Assembly: GCF_004116465.1 (NCBI RefSeq)
Contig: NZ_PDJV01000007.1
Coordinates: forward strand, 62,001-126,000
From: Arcobacter sp. F2176
GTDB lineage: Bacteria; Campylobacterota; Campylobacteria; Campylobacterales; Arcobacteraceae
DNA length: 64,000 bases
Reading direction: 5' to 3'
Positions 35,908 through 44,156 of this stretch are shown piece after piece. Position 1 is the first letter of the stretch. Each line of letters opens with the position of its first letter. The notes beneath the pieces are model-generated. The model saw only the letters and a program-made list of their open reading frames with translations, was not told the DNA's origin and made no database searches. The position numbers and the translations under genes were made by a program.

Positions 35908-38226
35908 TTAATTTAATCCTCTCTCACTTAAAAATGTTTCTACTTTTTTTATATCAGAGGGAACATCTACTGCAATAGAATCAACAAAAGTTTCTTTCAT
36001 TTTTACAGTATATCCCATATCTACAAATCTCAATATTTCAATATCTTCAAACTGTTCATTTATAGTTTTGCTTCTTGATGAAAAGACATCTAGTGCTTTT
36101 TTTGTAAATCCATATACACATACTTGTTTTTTATATTTAACTTTATTTTTCGACTTGTTAAATGGCACACCTAATCTTGACATGTACATTAACTCATCTT
36201 TTTCATTAACAATAGTTTTAATAATTGTATTTGATGTTACTTCTGTTTCGTCATCAATAATTTTATATAAATTATATGCAATATATTTTTCTTGATGTAT
36301 TTTATATTCACTTATCACTTCATTTATGCTTTTAGGATCAATAACTGGTTCATCTCCTTGAATATTAACATATAAATCAAAGTGTTTTTCTTTTGAAACT
36401 TCTGCAATTCTATCTGTACCAGTCAAACAATTATCACTTGTTAAAATTACAGGAATATTCTCTTTATCACAATAATCTTTAATCCTCTCATCTTCTGTTG
36501 CAACAATAAGTTCATCTAATAATTTAGATTTTTTAGCTTGTTCATAAGTTCTTTTTATCATAGGTATTCCATTTATTATACATAAAGGTTTACCTTCAAA
36601 CCTACTTGATTTAAATCTTGCAGGAATTACTCCAATAATTTTCAATTTTAACTCATTCTTAAAAATGGAAGGAGTGATAAATTGAATTGATATTTTTTCA
36701 TTTAATAAACGTAAATTAGATAATAATATTTGATTTTCCTCTTCTAAGGCTTTTTTGTCAAGAACTTGATTTGTTTCATTATAATTGTAGTTTTCAATTT
36801 TATTAATATCATATCCATCTAATCCTGCAATTTCTATCTCAGTAAAATTTTTCTTAAAAAATAAATTTATTGCAATTAATGCCACATTTATAAATATCTG
36901 ATTTTCAAAACAATTATATTCAGATAAATCAAAAACAGAAAAAACACTTTTGTCTGTTTTTATATTACTTGAAATCACTGATTTACTTAAATCAATCTGA
37001 TTAACAAACTCATCAAATCTTTTTTGATTTGTAAAAAAATTAAAATCTGTATCAAATTTAGATTTATGATTTAAACTAATAACTACATATTTATTAGTTT
37101 TAATTTTTTCTTCAATTAAGTTCTCATAATCATTTATACTAGTACCTGAGGCAATTAATAATATTTTTTTATCTTTATCTATTTCAAAATCATCACTTAT
37201 ACTATTTTTCATAGATGCAACATAATTATCTAAATATATTTTTTCTATTAGGTTTTTATCAAACGATATTTTTTTATCTTCTGGAATTAAACTTAACATT
37301 TGATTAATCTCTGCAATGTGCTTTGTATTTTTGTTAATTAAATAACTTGCATAATTAGGATGGCAATTAAAAGCAGCTGATAAAAATTGTGCGGGTGAAA
37401 AACCCCAAGGATTTCTATGCATTAATGAATTAAGAAAATCATCTATTATTTCTAATAAAGGCATCGTTTCATAATTTTTATGAAAAGTTTTATTCATAAA
37501 ATCAAAAATAAGTTCAGTATTTAAATTTCCAGCTCCTCTTCCTATTCCATATATACTAGAATCTAATATAATATTTCTATTAAGCTTTGATAAAGACAAA
37601 CTTATTGCATTTGAAAAGGCTAATTGCATATTATTATGGGAATGATAACCTAAATAAATAGATTCATTTAAATTATTATCTGCAAGATTTATATATCTTG
37701 AAAATTCATTTAAACTCATAGAACCAAAACTATCAACGATATAAAAAGCATGGGGATTTAAATCATTAACCTCTTTCAACATTTGAAGAAATTCCAAATC
37801 AGTATAGTTTTTAGTTATCATTGGTTGAAAATATAGTTCATAGCCTTTTTCAATTATTTTTTTGGCGTGCGAAAAAATATTTCCTAAATCTTTTTTATGA
37901 AAAGCTAATCTTATTCCATCAATATAAGTTATTGATTTATTTGGTAAGTTATCAATATCAAAATCTTTAAAATTAATCATTACAACTTTCTTTGAAGATT
38001 TATATTCTTTTCCTTTAAAAATTCTATCAACTGAATCAATATCTTTAAAAAGGGTAGAGTTTGATATTAATCCATTTTCATCATTTAAATAACCACATTC
38101 AATAATATCTACATTAGCTTTATTTAAGGAGTAGATTATCTTATCAATTTGATGATTTGTAAAATTCCAGTCATTAATATATCCTCCATCCCTCAATGTA
38201 CAATCTAAAATTTGAATATCATTCAT
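35908..38226 (-). CDS. Three-domain fusion: DRE-TIM aldolase, Rossmann-like domain, KdsB-like CMP-sugar synthetase
   Basis: 772 residues. (1) Residues 1-330: an HMGL/DRE-TIM aldolase with DCTLRDGGY (8-16), metal ligands in HSHNN (His195, His197) and GIGRGAGNLNTE (227-238), closest in pattern to 4-hydroxy-2-oxovalerate aldolases. (2) Residues 354-520: a Rossmann-like domain starting ILLIASGTSINDYENLI with EIEIAGLDGYD later, reminiscent of DUF115/GT42 proteins. (3) Residues 528-772: a KdsB-like cytidylyltransferase with IIGVIPARFKSSRFEGKPL and NIQGDEPVID. The combination suggests a 2-keto-3-deoxy sugar acid is formed from pyruvate and activated with CMP in one protein. The start ATG follows the GT4 stop closely. 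Substrates are inferred. Confidence 0.8.
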   Translation of the reverse strand: MNDIQILDCTLRDGGYINDWNFTNHQIDKIIYSLNKANVDIIECGYLNDENGLISNSTLFKDIDSVDRIFKGKEYKSSKKVVMINFKDFDIDNLPNKSITYIDGIRLAFHKKDLGNIFSHAKKIIEKGYELYFQPMITKNYTDLEFLQMLKEVNDLNPHAFYIVDSFGSMSLNEFSRYINLADNNLNESIYLGYHSHNNMQLAFSNAISLSLSKLNRNIILDSSIYGIGRGAGNLNTELIFDFMNKTFHKNYETMPLLEIIDDFLNSLMHRNPWGFSPAQFLSAAFNCHPNYASYLINKNTKHIAEINQMLSLIPEDKKISFDKNLIEKIYLDNYVASMKNSISDDFEIDKDKKILLIASGTSINDYENLIEEKIKTNKYVVISLNHKSKFDTDFNFFTNQKRFDEFVNQIDLSKSVISSNIKTDKSVFSVFDLSEYNCFENQIFINVALIAINLFFKKNFTEIEIAGLDGYDINKIENYNYNETNQVLDKKALEEENQILLSNLRLLNEKISIQFITPSIFKNELKLKIIGVIPARFKSSRFEGKPLCIINGIPMIKRTYEQAKKSKLLDELIVATEDERIKDYCDKENIPVILTSDNCLTGTDRIAEVSKEKHFDLYVNIQGDEPVIDPKSINEVISEYKIHQEKYIAYNLYKIIDDETEVTSNTIIKTIVNEKDELMYMSRLGVPFNKSKNKVKYKKQVCVYGFTKKALDVFSSRSKTINEQFEDIEILRFVDMGYTVKMKETFVDSIAVDVPSDIKKVETFLSERGLN

Positions 38227-38228
38227 AT

Positions 38229-39332
38229 CTAATCCCCTATTTCATTTAATTCTTCAATCAATTTTTCAAATTGTTTCTTATTATTAAACTCTTCATTTAC
38301 TTTAGTCTTAGCATTATTTATAAGAATATTTAATAACTTATTATCATTATATAATTCTTCAATCTTTAAAGCTAAATCATGAAAATTCTGATTTTCAAAT
38401 AATAGTCCATTTTTTCTATCATCAATGATTTCTAATACTCCACCCGAGTTTGAAGCAATTACTGCTGTGTTATTTTTCATAGCTTCTATTATAACCAAGC
38501 CAAAGGTTTCATTTTTGGAAGTCATCAAAATCACATCACATGCTTGCATGAATTTATGAGGTTCTTTTGTAAAACCAAGAAAATTTACTACATCTTGTAG
38601 ATTGTTTTCAATTACTTTTTCTTTTAATTTTTCTAAGTATTCTTTGCTCATTGCATGACCAACAATATATGACTTAATATCTAAATTTTTTGCTTTTAAC
38701 TCTTTCATTGCATCAATTAAAAGATGTTGTCCTTTAAATTCATTTATTCTTCCAACTAAACCTATCATAAATGAATTTTTAACATCTAAATTCTGCTTAA
38801 AATTAGTAATCTCTTCTTCTTTTAAAAAGTCAACCTCATCTACACCTAAATATATTAACTTTGTTTTAGGTCTAATATCACTAGGAATAAACTTATTTAT
38901 TTGTTCTTCTAAAGCTTTAGTGACACAAATTATTGTATCAATATTTTTATATAAAAACTTATGATAAAAATCACTTTTAAATCTAGTCATAGTCATGTGT
39001 CTTGTTTGAACTATTTTGGGTTTTCTTTTAGAAAATAATTTAGCTAAAACAACTATTGGAATATCTTTTGTCCAATGAATATGAATGATATCGATTTTTT
39101 TCTTGTCAATAATTTTCGATAATCTAAAAGAATTAAATAAAGAAAAACTACTATTTCTTTTTAATTCATACTTTTCTAAATTATTTATATAAGTTTTTAA
39201 TTTTGAATTACTAGCAACTACACATGAAACATCAAACTTATTTGATAAAGCATTTGAACAATTAGCCATATAAAGTTCTAATCCACCTAAATCAGGAGAA
39301 AGACATACTTCTAAAATATTCTTATTTTTCAT
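38229..39332 (-). CDS. GT4 family glycosyltransferase
   Basis: 367 residues, GT-B fold. The N-terminal domain begins ILEVCLSPDLGGLELYMA. The C-terminal domain has VGRINEFKGQHLLIDAM and the donor motif SKNETFGLVIIEAMKNN (E-x7-E with the Phe-Gly). It transfers a sugar from an NDP-sugar to the core in the cytoplasm. Its ATG overlaps the GT2 stop (ATGA) and it ends 2 bases before the fusion gene. Confidence 0.88.
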   Translation of the reverse strand: MKNKNILEVCLSPDLGGLELYMANCSNALSNKFDVSCVVASNSKLKTYINNLEKYELKRNSSFSLFNSFRLSKIIDKKKIDIIHIHWTKDIPIVVLAKLFSKRKPKIVQTRHMTMTRFKSDFYHKFLYKNIDTIICVTKALEEQINKFIPSDIRPKTKLIYLGVDEVDFLKEEEITNFKQNLDVKNSFMIGLVGRINEFKGQHLLIDAMKELKAKNLDIKSYIVGHAMSKEYLEKLKEKVIENNLQDVVNFLGFTKEPHKFMQACDVILMTSKNETFGLVIIEAMKNNTAVIASNSGGVLEIIDDRKNGLLFENQNFHDLALKIEELYNDNKLLNILINNAKTKVNEEFNNKKQFEKLIEELNEIGD

Positions 39333-40066
39333 TTTTTTTGTAACTCAAGCATTAAAGCATATTTCATGTATGAACTAAATGCTGAAATAACAGCTACATT
39401 CCAACCATGTATTCCATGAAAAGCACCACCTTTTAAAACTAGTGCCTTAAATAAAGCTCCAACACCATGGATAAAAGGGTCAAATGATGAAGCTCTTTTT
39501 CCAGCATCATAAGAAATTTGGGCACCTCTTTTTATAAACTTTTCTGTTGTTCTTATCATATGAACATAATCTGTATAAGAATAATGAAGCATATCAGCTT
39601 CTAAATCACATATATTTTTAGCTTCAACTTTTGCATGACCTTTTACTTTTGAGTATGCACATTTATTTTTATTATACAATCTTGTAACTCTATCTGGATA
39701 CCAAAGTTTTATAAAGTTATCACCAACATAAGTTTTCCTTGCAAAAGAGAATCCATCATAAGGTGTATTTTCTAAATCAATCTTTTTAATCTCTTCAATT
39801 GCATTTAAATCAAGTCTTTCATCAGCATCTATACTAAGTATCCAATTATTTTTTGCAAAAGGCTCTCCAAAAGCTTTTTGCGGACCATCACCCAAATACT
39901 CTTGTTTTATGACTTTTGCACCAAGTTTTTCTGCAATTTCACATGTTTTATCTGTACTTAAAGAATCAACTACTAAAACCTCATCACAAACTTTTTGAAC
40001 TGATTTTATAACAGCTTCAATGTTTTTCTCTTCATTTAAAGTAATTATATTAGCCGTTATTTTCAA
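39329..40066 (-). CDS. GT2 family glycosyltransferase (WaaE/KdtX-like)
   Basis: About 245 residues, GT-A fold: ANIITLNEEKNIEAVIKSV, VVDSLSTDKTCEIAEKLGA, the metal motif SIDADERL, and the LWYPDRVTRLYNK with SKVKGHAKV stretch typical of WaaE/KdtX-type glucosyltransferases acting on inner-core heptose. The start is taken as TTG at 40066, with AAGGA 6 bases upstream inside the end of waaL. The longer frame from 40102 also begins with TTG and would add an unrelated Lys-rich piece. Confidence 0.82.
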   Translation of the reverse strand: MKITANIITLNEEKNIEAVIKSVQKVCDEVLVVDSLSTDKTCEIAEKLGAKVIKQEYLGDGPQKAFGEPFAKNNWILSIDADERLDLNAIEEIKKIDLENTPYDGFSFARKTYVGDNFIKLWYPDRVTRLYNKNKCAYSKVKGHAKVEAKNICDLEADMLHYSYTDYVHMIRTTEKFIKRGAQISYDAGKRASSFDPFIHGVGALFKALVLKGGAFHGIHGWNVAVISAFSSYMKYALMLELQKK

Positions 40067-41318
40067 TTTTTTCCTTTTCTTCTTCGTTTGATTTAAATGC
40101 AATTATGGCAAAAAGTAAAAAAAATACTATATATACATAATTTAGTGGTCTAACAGATAGTGTTTTATTTGCAAATGAATTAAAAAATAGTGATAAAAAT
40201 ACTGCTAAACTTTGATAATAATATAAAGGTTGTTTTCTTAAAGAATAAACCAAAAAAATTATACTAAAAAATAATAAAGAGTATCCAATTAATCCATATG
40301 CAGTTAATGTATCCATTTGTTCGCTATGAAAATGATTTATAATTCTGCCATTTCCTCCATCACCTAAATAGTTGGGATCATTTTTCTCTATTTCTTGAAG
40401 TAGAATTCTATTATCATGAGGACCTGTTCCAAAAAATAAATTTTCTTTTAAAATATCTAGTCCTACTTTGTTAAAATATAATCTAACACCTAGTGAACCT
40501 TTGTACTCTTGGTTATTAATAACATAATTTAACTCATTATATGCATTTTCAAATCTACTTAATTTATTATTTTCATACAAAAAATATATAGATGAGAATA
40601 ATAATAAAAATATTAACACTAATGCTTTAATATTAAAAATATATCTTTTTAAAAAAAGTAAACTAAAAATTAAAAGAATTAAGAAAAAAGACAATTGAGA
40701 AGTTCTACTATTATTTATAAATAAAGCAAAAAAACACAATAATCCAATTAATATAAAAAGTCCTTTTTCTTTTTTTGATTGAGAATAATAAAGAAACAAT
40801 GCTGATAAAAAAGTTCCAAATATCATATATTGAGTAGAGATTAAATATCTTAAATGTCCAGTTGGATTATTTGGATTAAATCCATATTCATTATTATTAA
40901 AAAAACCTAAATAAATTAATATTGAATATACAGAATAACATCCAAAACTTATAGTTAAAACTTTTATTGCAGTTATTGTTTGGTCTTTATTTAAAGAGAC
41001 CAAAAGTACTGGAATAAAGAGAAAATAATATTTATGAAAAGTATTTATATGTTTTAATCCTTCAGCCATAGGATTACTCCATAAAATACTAATATAGCAA
41101 TAGCCAAAAAATAAAAAAAGCAATAGAATGGGTAAAAAAGTGCTTATGCTTTTCAATTTAAGAAGAAATTCTTTTTTAAATTTAATTATTGCCCAAATAA
41201 AAAGAATTCCAGATAATATTGGAACCTGCGCATTTGCAAAATGCAAAGGTATTGTAAATAAATAAATATAAATATAAATTACAAACCAATCTAAATTTTT
41301 TAATTTAAAGCTTCCCAT
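40050..41318 (-). CDS. waaL: O-antigen ligase/polymerase (Wzy_C type)
   Basis: 422 residues with about eleven membrane helices and one long periplasmic loop (about residues 260-340) holding GVRLYFNKVGLDILKENLFF and FHSEQMDTLTAYGLIG, the His-containing segment conserved in WaaL ligases. It would join undecaprenyl-linked glycan to the lipid A core on the periplasmic side. It overlaps the HAD gene by 14 bases and the GT2 gene by 17. A polymerase role cannot be excluded. Confidence 0.8.
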   Translation of the reverse strand: MGSFKLKNLDWFVIYIYIYLFTIPLHFANAQVPILSGILFIWAIIKFKKEFLLKLKSISTFLPILLLFLFFGYCYISILWSNPMAEGLKHINTFHKYYFLFIPVLLVSLNKDQTITAIKVLTISFGCYSVYSILIYLGFFNNNEYGFNPNNPTGHLRYLISTQYMIFGTFLSALFLYYSQSKKEKGLFILIGLLCFFALFINNSRTSQLSFFLILLIFSLLFLKRYIFNIKALVLIFLLLFSSIYFLYENNKLSRFENAYNELNYVINNQEYKGSLGVRLYFNKVGLDILKENLFFGTGPHDNRILLQEIEKNDPNYLGDGGNGRIINHFHSEQMDTLTAYGLIGYSLLFFSIIFLVYSLRKQPLYYYQSLAVFLSLFFNSFANKTLSVRPLNYVYIVFFLLFAIIAFKSNEEEKEKIENNG

Positions 41319-41940
41319 TCAATATTCCTTCTAAATTTATAAACCTATCTAAATATTGACCTTTATCTTTTAAGGAAGCATTATTAAATCCAAAAAAACT
41401 TATGCCATTTATCAAAGCAGCCTCATAATCGTTTATACTATCTCCAATTAAAATTGACTCTTCTTTTTTATATTTTTCTTTATCTAAAATATTTTTTACT
41501 AAATCATTCTTAACAGTAGGCGAACCTTCTATTGATTTAAAGTATTTATCTATATCTAATTTTTTACATAAAAATCTCAATTCCTTTTGCTCAGAACCTG
41601 AAACAATGTGATAGATAAAATTATCATTATTTTTTCTAATAAAATTTAAAGTATCTGAAATAAGGTACTTTTTGTTAATAAGTTCATTTTTCATAATTTC
41701 AGAAAACTCATTAGCATATATTTCAATTTCTTTTTCTGAAATAGTTTTTTTTAAAATATTAGTATAAAAATATTCTATTTTATGAAATCTTGATAAACCA
41801 CCATTATTATTATGATAAACTAAAAAATCTTCAACTTCTTTCTGGGGAAACTCTTTAAATATTTTTTTAAAACCATAATCTCTAATTGGCATTGAGTCTA
41901 ATATAACACCATCAAAATCAAAAAAAATCACTTTTACCAT
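41305..41940 (-). CDS. HAD-family phosphatase
   Basis: 211 residues. Motif I is FFDFDGVILDS (nucleophile Asp near 8), there is a helical cap (about 18-85), motif II HIVSGS, motif III Lys in the KKEESILIGDS region and motif IV GDSINDYEAA. Subclass resembles phosphoglycolate-phosphatase-like enzymes. In this locus it may remove a phosphate from a sugar or ulosonic acid intermediate (inference). It lies between the sialyltransferase-like gene and waaL. Confidence 0.85.
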   Translation of the reverse strand: MVKVIFFDFDGVILDSMPIRDYGFKKIFKEFPQKEVEDFLVYHNNNGGLSRFHKIEYFYTNILKKTISEKEIEIYANEFSEIMKNELINKKYLISDTLNFIRKNNDNFIYHIVSGSEQKELRFLCKKLDIDKYFKSIEGSPTVKNDLVKNILDKEKYKKEESILIGDSINDYEAALINGISFFGFNNASLKDKGQYLDRFINLEGILNGKL

Positions 41941-41965
41941 TTTTTATTTCCTAATACCCATTTAT

Positions 41966-42985
41966 TTACATTTTTGAATAATTATTATCAACTATTTTTA
42001 TTCCACTTTTTTTCATATTATCATATGATAAAATATATCCTTCATTATTTAAAAATTTTGCATTATTAAACTTATATGAGATTATATTTATATCCTTAAA
42101 AATATATTTCAATGAAATTAATAACGCAGAGACATTACCAATTATATATTTAGGCTGATAATCTAACTCTAAGAAGTACAACTCACCAGGTTTTGTACTA
42201 TCTAATATATTCATTTTTTTGTCGAAATTATTATTAATTAAGTAGTCTTTATCTTCTGTTCTATGCATCAAATAGTTGATATTATATTCTTTATAGTTTT
42301 CTAAAATATTATTCAAATAAGAGAAATATTCTTCTTGACTTACCATTTTAGATTTGACTAATTTCTGTCCAATAATAAAAACTTCATTTTTTAATTCTTT
42401 ATTATTTAAATTATATTTATTCTTCACAAAATCATAGTTATTTTTATATATATTAGATTTATTTAATTTTTCAAAATCAAACATTGTAAAAAAATCAATT
42501 TGCTTATTGATTTTTATTTTTAATCCTAGAAATAAAAATCTTAACTTTTTTAAATTAAGTTTATTTATATTATTTTTTTTAAAATAATTATAAGTTAGAA
42601 TAGTTCCTGTACCTTGATCAAAAAAACATGTTTTTTCTGAATTAATATTAGCAATCAGAATTTGTTGCATTTTATTAAATCCACTGCTCATAAATAAATA
42701 TTCTACACTTATTTTTTTTATTTTATGAATTAAGTTAACATAATTCATAAAATTACTAGATTTTTGATCTCCAAAACGCATTATTGTAGTCCAAAAGTTA
42801 TGCTCAATCAATTCACTCAACTGCTTCTTATTATTTTCCGTACCATTATCTATAATAATTAAAATATTATTCTCTGTTTTAAAATAGTCTAATGTTTCAT
42901 AAGCATTTATAAATTGAAATGGTGTTCTTACAATAAAAATATTGTACTTTTTTGATTTATCTAAGGTATCAAGTTCTTCAAACAT
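41966..42985 (-). CDS. Sialyltransferase-like protein (GT52/polysialyltransferase pattern)
   Basis: 339 residues. It begins with a Rossmann strand NIFIVRTPFQFINAYETLDY. Later come FFDQGTGTILTYNYF, VFIIGQKLV, a YLMHRTEDKDYL stretch and IIGNVSALLISLKYIF, in the same order as in GT52 and poly-alpha-2,8-sialyltransferase families, which use CMP-sialic acid. Length is also right. Sequence likeness is by motif only, so the donor could be another CMP-ulosonic acid. It overlaps the upstream GT4 gene by 8 bases. Confidence 0.6.
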   Translation of the reverse strand: MFEELDTLDKSKKYNIFIVRTPFQFINAYETLDYFKTENNILIIIDNGTENNKKQLSELIEHNFWTTIMRFGDQKSSNFMNYVNLIHKIKKISVEYLFMSSGFNKMQQILIANINSEKTCFFDQGTGTILTYNYFKKNNINKLNLKKLRFLFLGLKIKINKQIDFFTMFDFEKLNKSNIYKNNYDFVKNKYNLNNKELKNEVFIIGQKLVKSKMVSQEEYFSYLNNILENYKEYNINYLMHRTEDKDYLINNNFDKKMNILDSTKPGELYFLELDYQPKYIIGNVSALLISLKYIFKDINIISYKFNNAKFLNNEGYILSYDNMKKSGIKIVDNNYSKM

Positions 42986-44156
42986 TTAAATCCTTTTTTA
43001 CATACATATCAATCCATTTTTTTACAACTTCAGATGGATTAAATAATGATAACAATTTTTCATAATCACTATAATAAAACTCTTTTTCTTTATTTAAGAT
43101 ATTATTGATCTTTAGTGCAATATCATCTTTATTATTTTCTGCTATATTATTAGATAAGTTACCTTGCATCATTTCTAACATTCCACCCGGAGACTTTGTT
43201 ATCAATATTCTAGTTTTACAACACATAGACTCTATTAAAACATTAGACAATCCTTCTTTTTTAGAAGTAAAAACGATAATTTCAGAATTCTTAATCCATG
43301 GGTAAGGATTACTTTGATAACCAGTAAATATGACATCATCGATAATATTTAGAAATTTACATTTTTCTTCCAAAATAGCTTTATCATCTCCATCTCCTAC
43401 TAAGATGAGTTTATGCATTAAATTATATTTAGTTTTTAATTCATAATAACTATCTATTAATAATCCAAAATTTTTTGTTTTAACTAATCTTCCCAACCCT
43501 AAGATATATGGGGTATTTGGTATTTTATTATTTTTTTCTTTTGATAAATCAATTACTTTTTGAGTAAAAAATGGATTTTTTATAGTATCTAAAGAAATAA
43601 CATCTATATTTTCTCTTTTAAACTTTTCAACATAAAATTCTCTTGACCCTTCTGAGTTACAATTAACTTTTACATTATTATAGTAGCATCGACTCATTAT
43701 CTTATCAATAAAAGTTGAATAATTCTTTTTTGAAACATTTACGCAAATTCTTACACTTCTTTTATCTTTAAATCTCCAAATTTGTTCAAATGTACCTTGA
43801 CCTCTAATTAAAATCAAATCATACTTTTTATTCTTCTCAAGTTCTTTAAATTTTTCTTCAAAAATTTTACTAGTATAAATACCACTAACTACTGGATATG
43901 TTTTCCTTAATATCATATTTGATAATTTTGAAATAATATCCCATGAGCGACCAATTAAAGAACTTTTCATCATTGAATTTAAATCAATCTGTATAACATT
44001 AACAGCCTTTTGATTTGGCATTATGTTCTTTTCTTTATTTGAAAAATAAATTAGATCAGCTTCATGTCCAGCTAAATAGAAGGCATCTGATTGATTACAA
44101 GCAGCTCTTTCCATTCCTCCATATTTTAAACTTCTTACAATCACTGCAATTCTCAT
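42978..44156 (-). CDS. GT4 family glycosyltransferase
   Basis: 392 residues, GT-B fold: IAVIVRSLKYGGMERAACNQ at the N-terminus, ILGLGRLVKTKNFGLLIDSY at the domain switch, and the donor motif SKKEGLSNVLIESMCC (E-x7-E). It overlaps the preceding LtaS-like gene (ATGA) and the following sialyltransferase-like gene. The role is core or O-chain assembly; sugar unknown. Confidence 0.88.
   Translation of the reverse strand: MRIAVIVRSLKYGGMERAACNQSDAFYLAGHEADLIYFSNKEKNIMPNQKAVNVIQIDLNSMMKSSLIGRSWDIISKLSNMILRKTYPVVSGIYTSKIFEEKFKELEKNKKYDLILIRGQGTFEQIWRFKDKRSVRICVNVSKKNYSTFIDKIMSRCYYNNVKVNCNSEGSREFYVEKFKRENIDVISLDTIKNPFFTQKVIDLSKEKNNKIPNTPYILGLGRLVKTKNFGLLIDSYYELKTKYNLMHKLILVGDGDDKAILEEKCKFLNIIDDVIFTGYQSNPYPWIKNSEIIVFTSKKEGLSNVLIESMCCKTRILITKSPGGMLEMMQGNLSNNIAENNKDDIALKINNILNKEKEFYYSDYEKLLSLFNPSEVVKKWIDMYVKKDLNV

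Noticed and set aside
35908-38226. Reading the fusion as an aromatic-degradation aldolase (4-hydroxy-2-oxovalerate aldolase)
   Set aside because: No acetaldehyde dehydrogenase or meta-cleavage genes are nearby; the KdsB-like half and the LPS setting point to sugar-acid metabolism.
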